Shown here piece by piece: positions 52,046 to 64,000 of a DNA stretch of 64,000 nt. The notes under the pieces are model-generated. The model was not told the DNA's origin. It did not search any database and saw only the letters and a list, made by a program, of their open reading frames with translations. Made by a program: the position numbers and the translations under genes. The stretch's first letter is position 1. Every line of letters starts with the position of its first letter. The DNA is from Plecoglossus altivelis (Eukaryota > Chordata > Actinopteri > Osmeriformes > Plecoglossidae), in assembly GCA_036571765.1 (NCBI GenBank), contig BROE01000004.1:4866453-4930452 (forward strand), given 5' to 3'.

Positions 52046-52924
52046 AGAAGAGTGTGCCAGGTGAACACGACACCAGCGTCCCACAACAAGACAGAACTGG
52101 CGACCACAGACGTGTCTACATGCCACACGCATCAGTCAGCCGCCCACCTGAACGTCCTCAGTGAAGACACAGCAACGCCCTCTTGGCTCTCACAGTCCTG
52201 TCACACATCTGCTGTCTGACGTGATGTTGGATAACAGCGTGGTAGAAGAGGACAGCAGAGGGGTGTGTGTGCGAAGCTAAATTGTACCCAAAGCACCTCA
52301 GGCCCAAGATAAAAAAACCCAGACTATGAGTCAGACATGAAGCACACCTACTCTGTACACAGGTGCTTGGACGCCACACACACACACACACACACACACG
52401 CTATCGCAATGACAGATGATGATAGGCTTCCTCTTTGGTCTCAGACACAGAGGTCTTCAAAGGCTCCCTGGCTCTCCACTCTTCTGATACTTAACTGTCC
52501 GAGTTCTCTGCGCTTCAGTGGGAGAGAAGCTGTGTTCAGTTACGCCGGAGAAAGATCCAGAAGGAAATGAAAGGCATTCTCTTTGAGGGTGGCCAGGGGG
52601 TGTATGAGGTATGAGGCGTGCGGTGCAAGATGAGACAGCAAGAGTTGGGCGGCTGTATGTCAACTTTTGGTGGGAAAATCAAAAAATCGAAAATGTCAAA
52701 TGAAAATTCGATTGTGTGGAAAGATAAACATGCTATACTCTTTCTACCAAGCAGAGATCCGTATGTGTGTGTGTGTGTGTGTGAGTGTGTGTGTGTGGCA
52801 GATACTCCCCTGAGACTCATTCAGATGTAAAAAGGGTCTTTCTGCACTCAGAGTTCAGCATTGTTGTCTTGTTCCCTGAAGTGTGAAATTGCAAAGGCGT
52901 TTTTGACACTCCCTATCCCAGGCT

Positions 52925-52961
<37 letters not shown>

Positions 52962-54236
52962 AACAGCTAACTATGGAGGCCAGGGAGGCCTGGGGGTTGC
53001 CTGGTGGCTAGAAGCTGCACAGCTCTCCAGTGTGTTGCAGACACTGTTCCCCTCTAAACACCATGTTCTCCCCTGCAGAGGAAGCCTACAGCTAACAAGG
53101 GGGGGAGGAGTTAGTTTGGTCCCACTTCCCTCTCATTCTGTTTACTCTTACCATGTGCCGAGTCCCTCATCGAGGGACTAAATGTATTTCTAAGCTTCGG
53201 ACTGTAAGGAGGCTGGGAGCATGGGGGGGCGGGGGGATGTGGGCGGGGGGGAAGGGGGGAGGGCAGGACAGTGAAAGTTGAGTCTAATGCTGCTACTCGA
53301 AATTTACCGCATGCCCCTTTGCTGCTTGATTCGTTTTCTCGTGCACGCAAGGGAACGTTTGGATGGTTCATCTGCATGGGTGGGGTTTTGTTTTGCAGTG
53401 TTTATGGTACCTCACCCATTTTCATTGGTGGAGTGCATAGTGGGGGGGGGGGGGGTCAAGATGCGAGAGCTTGTTGATTAAGACAGGACTTTGAGGCGAC
53501 TCAGAGACAGGGAGCAGAGACACAGCCCAGGCCACCCTGCTACGCCGCTTAGGGAGACCAGCCAGAGATGAGCACATATCTATATTTGATGAGAGCGGTG
53601 ATATATGCCTTTGTGTGTCTCACTGTGTCTGTGTGACTCTGTGACTGTGTGACTGTGTAACTGTGTGAATGTGGGCATGGTGTTTGTCGTGTTTGTGTGT
53701 ATGAGTGCTGCCACCTGAGATGGAGCAGTTGGGCAGCCCTTCTGTAGGGCCTTGTTAGGGAGCAGAGTGTGGGAGGATCTTCAGTCAACAACACAGGCTT
53801 GGAGGACACCTCTCTCAACCTGTGAACACACGTCTATCTGAGACGTCTGAAGACAAGCTCCAGGAACGGAGCTGCACTGGAGATCTCCTCCTCCCTACTG
53901 CTTCCTCCCTCGCTGCGCACGCTTCCTTCCTCTCTGCTGGGCTCCGAACCCAGCCCAGGACCCCTGTGTGGGTCGCGTGAGCCTCCACGTCCAATCCATG
54001 CAGCTGATCGAGCTAATCTATTATTAATGGCTGGCGGAGGAGGGCTGGTGGAGTGGTTTTCCCAGCGGGTCGGATCTGTTATTTATAGGTCTATGATAGT
54101 GATGTAATGACCTGATCTCTGCGTCCGTGCGTGTTTGTGCTGCAGGATGTGAGGAGGGGATGAGCGTTATTCGGGCCAAAGTTTCAGAGTTGGATATTTA
54201 AAACGTTTCTGACCTGTGGGAACTCTTGGTGAATAA

Positions 54237-54363
54237 GGTACTCACTACAGGAGAGTAACCCCCCTCCCCAGGTACTCACTACAGGAGAGTAACCCCCCTC
54301 CCCAGGTACCCACTAAGGGTGAGGAACCCCCCTCCCCAGGTACTCACTAAAGGTGAGGAACCC
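54237..54363. repeat. Minisatellite, 34-bp unit x about 3.7
   Basis: The unit runs GGTACTCACTACAGGAGAGT then AACCCCCCTCCCCA. Unit starts are at 54237, 54271, 54305 and 54339. On the minus strand each intact unit contains GTGAGTACC, a 5' splice-site-like sequence. Confidence 0.93.
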
Positions 54364-56397
54364 AAGTTGCTGAAGCGTACAGTCACGTGGCCGCCATCAC
54401 GCCTCTCAAACAAGAAAACTGTACAAGTGGATGATGCATAAATAAACAGGCAGTTAAACACACACACACACCGTGCACACAAACAAACACATACACCTCC
54501 CTCCTTCCCTCCCTCTCCCCCTCTCTCTGTCTCTCTTTCTCTCCGTCTTTTTCTCTCCCTAAGAGAGCCCTTTAAAAAGGGTCTGTTCCAGTTTGCAGAA
54601 CAACACAGCGTCTATAAATACACAGCTTGGTAGCAGAGTTTAGGACAGCATGTTTCAGGGGTATTGATCTGCTAGTAGGTGGGTGTTTGCTTTTCTCCAA
54701 GGACGCTTTGGTTTGGGGGCTTTGGCACGGAGAGAGGGATGGAGAGAGAGGGAGAGAGAGAGAAGGGGGAGAGAGACAAAGAGAGGGAGAGAGTGAGGGG
54801 GGGAGAGAGAGGAAGAGGGGGAGAGAGAGACAGAAAGAGAGGGAGAGAGGGAGAGAGAGGGGGAAGGGAGGAGAGAGAGGGAGAATGGGAGAGAGAAGGA
54901 GACAGAGGAAGCATCAGATAAAGAGAGGGATTCCAAAGAAGCAAAAAAGAAAGAAAGAGACCTGGACAAATGAAAAGAGATGTAATTCAGAGGTCCCAGT
55001 TATGCTGTGTGAGTGGGGAGCTCCCTGGGGATAAACAAAGACAGCGTCCAATCAAGGAGACTCGTGAGGAGCAGAACTGCCACAAAAACCCGGAGCTCTT
55101 CATCCGACCACTCTCTCACTTCTTCAAACTTTCCACTCGACAGGGGCGTGTCTTTTACATGAAGGGCATTACCCTGCAGCTAGGCCCAAGCCCGGCAGCA
55201 GCGCAGGATAAAGGGCTCATCTATCGATCGGACTGTAGCTGTACAGTGGCGATCAATGAAGGGCCAAGCTAACTACACATGTTAAATGTCCGTAACAAAG
55301 TACAGGACATTTTGAGCCCGGTTTAATACCAACAGCAGCAGTTCCACCCACACCACGGAGCCCATCGCACCGGAGCATTGATCTGCAGAGGGCTGGAACA
55401 TCTGCTAAGTGTGTACTAGCACCTTGCTGGGTTATCCTGTTCTGATCCAAGCCCAGTTCAGCCCAATTACCGGGCCTTCGGCAGCCCTGACAGCTGTGAA
55501 ATAAGACACAGGTTGAGGCGGCTCTTCATTCGCTGCGTCTGAAAAGTCTTGCGACCGTTCGTGGCTATCCCACGACTAAAACACAAATCATTGTCAGGTT
55601 GCCCCACTTGCCCATGCCTCGATAGGGCGGTTAGATGCAGCTGATGCTGCCTCAGTCTGGCCGGCTCCTGGCTGGCTCCTGGCTAGCAGGTTCCGTGAGG
55701 AGATTTGCTCTTAAGTGGTGTCGTCCAACCACAACGCCTGAAATAATGCTAGAGGATGCTAATGCTAACAGGCGTCTCTGTTGCCGCCGTTCAGCTCTCG
55801 CTCAGGAGGCCATAGCAACGGAGCTGTGAACGTGATCGCCTCTGAATCATGTCTGCCTCAACAACTGTAGGAGAAATGCAACCAAAAAAAGAGAAGCTAT
55901 TATATAGGCGGTGGTTGGGTGGTAAATCTCTCTGCTGGAAGCCCACCAGGGAGCACCCCCCCCTCTTCCCACCACCTTCCCCACCCTCCCCCCACCCTCC
56001 CCACCTCCTACACACCAGCATCAAGAGGCCTCTCATCTCTGCCAATCAGTGAACGCTAAACGGCCATTTGTTGTGAAAATGGGCTTCAGTGCCCACCCTC
56101 CTCCTCCCTCTCCTCTCCTCTTCCCTCTCCTCTCCTCTTCCCTCTCCTCTCCTCTTCCCTCCCCTCTCCTCTCCTCTTCCCTCTCCTCTCCTCTCGACAA
56201 GTGCATCCTTCTCTCCTTCCCTTCCACCGTGGGCCTTAGCAACACCACAGCAACGCTGTGAGAGAAGGCACGGCACTGAGGGGTACAGAAATAGCGGAGC
56301 AAGCCATCGGAAGAAAAAGAGCTGGAGAGGAGAGAGAGGGGAGAGAGAGCTAGGCAGAACACAGAGGGAGAAAGGAGAGAGAGAGGGGGGAGTGAGT

Positions 56398-56428
<31 letters not shown>

Positions 56429-56989
56429 CAAGAGAGAGATGGAAGGGGGAGAGAGAGAGGGGGAAGAGAGAGAGTCATAGTGTAATTAACACAGTGGGTG
56501 AGCGGCTGGATTGACAGGCAGGGGACACAGGAAGAATGAAAAAGTGGAAAGGGTTGGAGAGAATGAAAGGTGTAATTAAACGACCAGGTGGGTTGAGTCG
56601 GCTGGAGTTGACAGGCGGGACAACAGGAAGAATGAAAAAAAGTGGAAAGGGTTGGGATGAGAATGAAAAGGAAAAATTTGGGAAAAAAGGGGGAAGGGTA
56701 GAAAAGAAGAGAAAAGTGCAAGCGGAGAAAGAAGAGAGGGAATAAAAAAAAGAAAAGAATCTTAAGCAGAGAAGAGGAGGACAGGAGGAATGCGAGAGAA
56801 CACAATCGGGTGGACTGCAGTCGGTCAACATGTCACCCGATGAACAGGCGCAATGGAGAGGTGGAGAGGAAACATGGAAAAGAGGGGCTTCAAACGAAAG
56901 ATACAGGCCAGGAGTAAGGTGCTCGCTGCTGTTAGCANNCCCTCCAAACGTACCGGAAGACGCTAATCACAGGTAACAACTCGGCTATT

Positions 56990-57530
56990 TGTGTGAGGAG
57001 AGAGAGCGGGCCGAGCGGGGAGAGGACAGTGGACGCAGACTGGAGGTGATGATGGGCAGCATTCCCGCATCCCTGAGAAACGATCTCGTCTGCTCGGGTC
57101 TTTAAGAGACGCTCTGATTAAAGACAATGAGCATGCTGGGTGCAATATCCAGCGTCGTACGCAGTTCTGTTGCCGAGATCCAAAATGGCGCTGCGTGTCT
57201 GTGCGGGGGCGATAGTGTGTTGATCGGTGTTCTGGAACAGCACTGTGGCGGGGAGGAGAGAAAGGGAGGGAGGGAGAGAGAAAGAGAGAGAGCGAGAGAG
57301 AGAGCGAGGGAGAGAGAAAGAGAGAGAGCGAGAGAGAGCGACTAGAGGAGAGTCGCTCTCATGTCGAGTCTATCTCCATTCACTCTGCGCCATGGTCGCT
57401 CAGAGAACCAAAGAACAGACAGACCGAGAGATGAATAGGAATGTAGTCTAGCGTGCACGTTCGGGAAACATCTGGCTGAGCGAAAAGCTGACAGCTGATT
57501 GGTCCCGGCCAGGACCAATCATCAGCCTCC
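56990..57530 (-). promoter_or_regulatory. Candidate promoter upstream of sipa1l1
   Basis: A CpG-richer segment contains a YY1-type element (minus strand CGCAGCGCCATTTTG, 57181-57195) and a perfect CCAAT-box palindrome, TGATTGGTCC / CGGCCA / GGACCAATCA (57496-57521). The arrangement suits a minus-strand transcription start. No transcript evidence is available. Confidence 0.3.
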
Positions 57531-57987
57531 TTTGGGAGCGTGGCACTGCCAGCACTGGGCCACAGTTAACAGGAAGCAGTCCTTGTCCACTTCCTGTGCC
57601 GCTCCACGGCTTGGAGAAGTGACAGGAACTGTCCGATTCAGGAAGTCCATATGGGCTTGGTTTTTTGGGAAGGTTCTGAGGAAAAGATGGTGCCAGAGCG
57701 TTCATGATGTCCACTATAACCCCTGCTGACAGTAATGCAGTGGCTCTCACTTCATTACTAGAGCAGGGCCAGGTCAGGCTGGTGAGACTAATGAGAGATG
57801 GGGAGGCAGGATTGGGTAGGGGCTCGTTTGAGGCCACAGCTTGACAGCTGCACAGCTCGGGAGCAAAGTGGTGGTGAGACGGCAGGAAGTAGGAGAGATG
57901 GAGGGAGAAAAATGACTTCACTCAGTGTGAGTGTGTGTGGGAGTAGAGAAGCCGTGGAGAGAGAGAGAGAGAGAGAGGCAGGGATAT

Positions 57988-58028
<41 letters not shown>

Positions 58029-60012
58029 CAGGGATATGAAGAGAGCGTGCGAGTCAGGCCTTTATCTCCTCACCATCCCCTCCCTGTCTGAAGCTGCACA
58101 GATAGTTAAGGCAGGGGCAAGAGTCAACACTGACCTCCCATCTCTGATATCTGGCCAATCAGAGGAGGGCTTTGAGGATCATAGAGGCTTGGCACGGTGC
58201 GCGTCAGACAGAAGAACTGCCGGAACACAACCGCACTGGAAACATCCAGCCACTTGATCAACACCTGAACAAAAACCAGTTTCCAGTTAAACTACCTAAG
58301 CAAGAGATAGCGATCAATGTTCGACTGATGTCAAATGCATTGAGTGTAGTGTGAATATCAATTTGTTTTTGTTATTTGGAGCCATTTCAATCGACTGTCA
58401 TGCAATGCTGCCTGCGCATGTGCGCGTGTGTGTATGCATGTGTACTGTTCACAGAAGGACAGAGCATGGTGGATATCTAGGAAGGTTAGAGTCACTAGGA
58501 CAGAACACATCACCTCACCCCACAACACACAAACAGCACCACAACATAAACCCAGAGTCTGAATGCAACAGAAACGGTGAGCGTGAGTCCACATATGTAA
58601 CCTGTGAGATTCCCACCCCCACCCCTTCCACCCCCAAAAGAGATTTCCACTGCGAGAATTAAATCTTTAAAAATCCCCATTTTCCCAGCTTGCCAAAATA
58701 CACGACTTTCGGAGCTCTGTGGCTCGCTACAGCATAACAACAAGAGGGCTTCTGGGTTTTGGCTCAGACCGCAGCCGCTACTCCACCTCCGTCACCAACA
58801 CCCTCTGCAACACCACGCTCATCCATAGGACACCAACCCAACTGCTGCTTCAAGTAACCTTCAAGTCAGTCAAGCGCTGGCCGGAAGAGCCTAGAAGACT
58901 GTGTTGGCTTCCATGGTGACGATGCAGCACTCTGCTTCCTGTTAGGAAACTGGAGGAAACGCTCTCCCACCACCTCAGAGACGATCTGGCAAGAACCCTT
59001 GACCCACCGGGGACCTATACACACACACACACACGCACGCACACGCTCAGACACCCACACACACACACTCAGACACACGTGTGCTCACACACAAACACAC
59101 ACACACACACACACAAGCTCAGACACACACACACACAATGAGGTCTTTGTTGGAATATTGGTGTTTTATGACATGGCCTATGAAAGGGGATGCTCTCAGC
59201 GTGCAGCTATCCCTGAAACGCTCCAGTCTGGCCGGGCGGAAGGGCCTCTCTCCGACGGCGCCCATGCAGAGCTCCTCCTCGGCGCCATGTGTTGTGGTCA
59301 CGCACCCTGAAGTCCTCTGGCTTCATGCAGTAGCAGTGCATGGATTGCTTGAAACAAAATGGACAACCTCCCCTCACTAATCACACACCTGCCTCACCAG
59401 TCTGCCTCTAAAGTCACTAGCCACCTGCCTCCACAGGTCGCCTGCCTCTCCAGAGGCAGAGTCTCCCCACTTAACAACCAGCCTCCCAGCCCCCATCCCA
59501 CCCCCACCCTCCAGCCTGGATGCAAGCAGCAAGCTAGGGCCAACGTAGGAGAGAGAGTGGGCGGGGATGATAGCAGTGTTTAGAATCTGCAGCCGGCAAG
59601 CGAGGGATGAGGAGGAGGAGGAAGAGGAGGAGGAGGAGGATGAGGAGCATGAAAACACAAAAGCGTAGTGGAGTTTTTCCGAAGCGCAGCACACAGAGCT
59701 CCAGCGCTAGACCAGGGTGGCCTTTACACACCCCTATCCTCTGCCGCTCTCAACATCACCTATTGTTATTGAACAAGGGCAGGGGGAAAAACGACAGCAC
59801 CAGTGGCGATGGTACACTTTGCCACGAGAGCGAGGAAGAGAGCAGTGAGGAGAGAGGCGCGAGAGAGAGAGAGAAATAGAGGATGAGAGAGATGGAGTAG
59901 AGACGTATAAGCGGAGAGAGACGAGACGAGAGGATATGTGACAGAGAGCTCGAAGAGAGAATACGGAAGAAGAATTGAGAGAGAGTGACAGTAGAATCAA
60001 ATGTAGTAACAT

Positions 60013-60105
60013 AGTGATTCACAGGAGACAATTAGACTGGTACAGCAGTCATTTTGTGGAGTAGAGAAGAAAAATAATACATATACAGTTTTTAACACGC
60101 CGTCC
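60013..60105 (+). mobile_element. Short dispersed repeat, copy 2
   Basis: Copy of the element at 43683-43780, with core at 60024-60060. Both copies are followed by an A-rich stretch and TTTAACACG, and both lie next to GA-rich sequence. Confidence 0.5.
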
Positions 60106-62029
60106 CTCCAGTGACAACTACAGCACATTCTAATTCTATTTGATACTGCATGGGAACAGTATCCTTGACAACGAACTGAACTGTAAGACAGGGTGGTGGG
60201 AGAGAGCACACAGAGAAAACACTTCATTAGATAACGGTCTTCTCACCGAGCTAGTTTGGGGGGGTGAATACTTACTTTGCTGCCTGAATGTCGTACAGGC
60301 TTCCCAGGTGAATGTTTAGGTGGATACCTGAAGGAGATGGAAAAAAAACATGATCAGCAACATAAAAGCACAGAGCATCCTGGACATCTTGTTCCTCCTC
60401 CTCTGCCTCGCCACAAACACGCCCCCGACATCTGAAAGCTGCGAGCGTGAGAGGCTGGCAACGAAGAGCCCGTTTCTGAGGAATTGATTCCAAGTCAGGT
60501 CGATTCTTCTGCGGGTCACACCAAGAGCGTGGACTCGGGTCCACGTTTCGATCGTTTCCTGATCGAAACATCGGGGAGGGGAGAATCGCCTGACACCGTT
60601 TAGTGACAGGAGAGAGACGAGGAGGAGGAGGAACGAGGAAGGCAGAGGGCAAAACAGCCATGACTGGCCTGGGCCCAGTCAGCCGTAGGTAAGGCTGCTA
60701 GTGTGAGTTCATTAGTTAGTGTGAGTCCCCTTAACACCTCTTTCACCTTCCATCCTTCTCTCAGTCCTTCCTTAAACACTCGCTTCTCCCGTTAAAACCT
60801 TCCCAGACACCTTCATTCAGAGCATTTTAAAAAGCATATCCGGTTTTGTGTGCGTCACGAGTCTCTCATCGTACACCCGTGGACACACACACACACACAC
60901 ACACACAGGATATTCTGGAACAGCTGAAGAGCCAAACCACACAAGATGGACGGCCCTCGCAGCCCTGTTGTACAGGGATGCCCTGAGGCACAAAACAAAC
61001 ACGCACTTAAGGGAAAGGAGCCGATAATCCATGTGATGTCTCCGTAAGATGGAGGTACAGCAAGAAGACGACTGTAATTACTGGCTGAGATCGCCTCAGT
61101 TCTGTGCGCCAGAAGATCACAACAACATCACTTTGACGAAACAGAGAGGGGGATTATTAGTCCAGTAACTATGGAGATTTAATTAGAGAGTATTGTAAAG
61201 AGCTTTTAGAAGGGAGAACCAAAGGGGAAAATGTGAGAGACGCGGATACAATAGGGCAGATATCGTCTTGACGCAGATTCAAACGTGACGGGAAACAGCG
61301 TGTCTTGGACCGACATCATTTTTGGGTGGGCTCACCTTCTAACGATCCATCACATAGCCAATCATTGGATTTTGTCGCAGCAGTGCCTTTCAATGTCTAC
61401 CCACCTATGAAAAGTATTTTGGTGATGTAGCAAAAAAATCCAAATGAACACAACTCCCCCAGCCGTAAGTGATGCAAGCACACCCTCTCTGGTATACAAA
61501 CATGTAATGCAGAGTTGATTAGCAGATGAGCACATTAAACTGCTGTTCGCTGGTATGAATGACTGGAGGCTCTTACCAGTATGAACGGCTTTGATTCAAC
61601 TAAAAGAACACCCAACGACAGTGGCGTTCCAATCCACTCGGAATTATTTTGCATATTTTCTTCACCGACGGCTTCCTCCATAATCATCTCCATGAATCGT
61701 TGGTTTGGGTTGGGCTCATTAGAACTCAATTAAACATGAGACTGTCAGTGGGAAGCACCCAGTTTGACTCTCCCTCAGAAGGTTGAGGATGTAGCCATCA
61801 CATTCGCCTCCAGCCAACCATCCAAGAACAGAACTCACTCCTCCTTCTAATCACTTCTTGTTTAGAATCATGACATCATGGGACCGACCGAACAGCGTGG
61901 AAGTTTATCTGATGCTGGTGGCTCACAGATACTTCTAAAACACTGGCCCTCCCTGTGTTTTGAAACCTGGTGACACACACACACTTCCCGTCCATTGTGC
62001 AGGTCTCCCGCTGTGTTTCCTGAGGATCT

Positions 62030-62132
62030 CTGTGGCAGTCGGACCGCACCAACAGGACAAGGAACATAGTGGCCGGACTGTACCAACAGGACCGGGATCA
62101 AAGTGGCCGAACAGTACCAACAGGACCAAAAA
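62030..62132. repeat. Three-copy repeat of about 31-34 bp
   Basis: The core CGGACTGTACCAACAGGACC recurs three times, followed at 62215-62275 by five copies of a 12-bp GCTGGGCCTGCG unit. Confidence 0.85.
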
Positions 62133-62893
62133 AAAGCACTGTACCAATCTATCTGTTTAACAGCAGCAGAGATAACCAGAGATTCCTTTCAGGCAGAGCC
62201 CCCACCACACTGGGCTGGGCCTGCGCTGGGCCTGCGGCTGGGCCTGCAGCTGGGCCTACGGCTGGGCCTGGGCTTGTGGGGGTGTACAGCATGTACAGAC
62301 TAGCTCCGAGCCAGACAGGCCTGTAAACATAGGACTAGATGCTGGGGTCCTGGCTGACTGGAAGACAGGATTCGAGGACTGAAAGAGGGACATCCTACCA
62401 GCACACAACGACTAACCCTAAAGGAAGGGAACACATACATACATAAATGTGACTTTGGATGTAATCTGTTCCAAAGGAGTGTGGTTAGAGGGAGGGGTGT
62501 TAACGCTGGGCTGGGAGCAGGTTTATGGTCTGTCACTAGGAAGACACTAGAAGCTGCTTCATGTGAGTGTGAGTGAGTGAGTGAGTGAGTGACTGAGTGA
62601 CTGAGTGAGAGAGAGAGGACATGCGTTGCTTCTCTCCTTCCTGTTCACCTGCAACAGGAAGAGGCAGCGTGAGACCGGGGCACAGGGATAGAGGACCCGT
62701 CACACCCAAGATGGATGACTGAGGAAAGCTTGGAGCTGGCAACATTCCTCCAGTCTGACACACTGACTTACCTCCTGGGGAGGCAGGGGGAGGGCAGAAG
62801 GAAAGGGGGAGAGGAAGAGAGGAGGGGCCATGAGACAACAACAGGAACAGAGGGGAGGAGAAAACAGCAGGTAGAAAACAAACAGGTTGAGGA

Positions 62894-62911
62894 GAAGGAA
62901 GGAAGGAGAAG

Positions 62912-62975
<64 letters not shown>
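62894..62975. repeat. (GA)n microsatellite
   Basis: About 38 nearly perfect GA units. Another GA/GAAAA tract follows at 63219-63345. Confidence 0.97.
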
Positions 62976-62977
<2 letters not shown>

Positions 62978-63216
62978 CACGGGAAGATGACAGAGGGAGG
63001 AGGTGAAGACGAGAGCACAGTGGTGTTGTGGTGCAGCGACCCAGACACACAGAGCTGCCCTGTTAAAATCATCTTCCTTCTGGGGCCGCGAACCCACAAG
63101 GTTTTCCAGCTGCTGTCGCAGGCAGCCTGAACACTAGTCTGCTGCTTATCCCTCCCCCAGCCCCTCACCAAACCCCTCCAAACTGGAATTCCTTCGTCTG
63201 ACGATTTCTTTCAGCT

Positions 63217-63255
<39 letters not shown>

Positions 63256-64000
63256 GAGAGGAGAGAGAGAGAGGAGAGAAAAAGAGAGAGAGAAAAGAGA
63301 GAGAGAAAAAAGAGAGAGAGAAAAAGAGAGAGAGAAAAAGAGAGACAGGGAGGATGTGGGATTGCTTTTTGGGAATGTATTCACTGGTTCTGATCTGGTT
63401 TGTTTTCTTGGTGAGGTTTGGCAGACTCACTCTGCTGTCGCTGCCTCAGAGAAGCCTGGGGTCTGCCATGTGAACTTTACTCAGTGAAGGGAGCGTCAAA
63501 TGACAAATTCGATCAGACAAAAATTGCTTAAAATCTCAACTATGCACTGACACAGTGGATTCCACTGTGAGCCTCCATAAAGATCTGTCATTACTAAGCT
63601 AAAGCCCATAATATTCACTATGAACCCAAATCTAACAGGTTTATTCAGATGGGTAGCTGGCCTTCAGCACAGCTGCCAAGCCTGCATGCTGGTATGGATT
63701 ATAGAAGTGTTACGTGTGAGTCTTTAGTAACCATATTTCATTCTGCAGTTCTTCCGTCCCCCCCCCCCCCCCCCCCCCACCCCAAAATCGCAGCACATAT
63801 CAGAATCCAGAGCGTTACCTCACGTTACAGGTCGTAAAAGCAATCATGTCCAGATGTCTCCAGTGTGGAGATCAGAGAGCAGCCAGGCTCGGGCAGACTT
63901 GGAGCTTCTAGAGAAGCGCTCAGTTCCTCTGGTCAGGTTACTACAGACGTCTCCCCTTGAGGAGAGATCTTACAGTGTCCACCCCCCCCCCCCGTTGGCT

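Larger units (their letters stand above)
47523..64000. other. sipa1l1: Region upstream of the sipa1l1 start codon (5' intron/promoter side)
   Basis: The 3' splice site at 47530 implies one or more non-coding exons upstream. I could not place them with confidence. The region holds GA/CT, CA/GT and minisatellite repeats (47650-47790, 49380-49540 including a run of over 20 A, 50240-50420, 54237-54363, 54735-54960, 56095-56200, 56330-56480, 57260-57345, 57955-58030, 59010-59140, 62894-62975, 63219-63345, C-run 63755-63778). It also holds a SINE head, a dispersed element and unique stretches (48000-48840, 50440-51330, 53820-54236, 54990-55900, 61020-61960). No protein-coding gene was recognised. 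Confidence 0.6.

Overview
This is a ray-finned fish (teleost-type) nuclear genome window. It has spliced genes with GT-AG introns, very dense CA/GT, GA/CT and minisatellite repeats, tRNA-derived SINE fragments, and degenerate copies of the SINE/LINE 3' tail common in teleosts ('CGCTTTGGATA..GCTAAATGAAT'). There is no prokaryotic gene organisation. I cannot name the species. One assembly gap lies at 8435-9070 and two N bases at 56938-56939.

Only two protein-coding genes can be supported. Both are on the minus strand, in tandem. (1) sipa1l1 (SPAR, spine-associated Rap GTPase-activating protein) appears to have its whole coding sequence here: 21 coding exons from the ATG at 47522 down to the TGA at 27061. 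Every junction phase is compatible, and the predicted protein is 1860 aa (human SIPA1L1 is about 1800 aa). It contains the RapGAP catalytic domain with its Asn thumb, a PDZ domain, the DSGIDT phosphodegron and the C-terminal coiled coil ending FTEWVFNTIDM. (2) The first coding exon of rgs6 lies at 15079-15708. It encodes the R7-RGS N-terminal signature SPNMIVYRK directly before a GTAAG donor, and it carries an unusual long acidic repeat extension. The rest of rgs6 lies beyond coordinate 1. The order and orientation sipa1l1 > rgs6 match human 14q24, which supports both names.

Layout: 1-15078 is rgs6 intron sequence (repeats, SINEs, the gap, and a few unique AT-rich stretches that look like conserved non-coding elements). 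15079-15875 is the rgs6 exon. 15876-25420 is the rgs6 upstream/intergenic region. About 25420-27060 is the sipa1l1 3'UTR, with AATAAA at 25440-25445. 27061-47522 is the sipa1l1 coding region. 47523-64000 is upstream (5'UTR intron/promoter side) of sipa1l1.

The strongest unusual observations concern minisatellites embedded in gene structure. Two tandem arrays (45004-45198 and 41384-41740) begin at authentic sipa1l1 5' splice sites and repeat the donor sequence several times in sense orientation. Coding minisatellites expand the N-terminus of RGS6 (45-bp unit) and a linker of SIPA1L1 (36-bp unit). I found no undescribed enzymatic or defence-type system. SIPA1L1 and RGS6 are both neuronal signalling regulators (Rap GTPase inactivation at dendritic spines; Gi/o deactivation by the R7-RGS/Gbeta5 complex), but nothing in the window shows that they act together.
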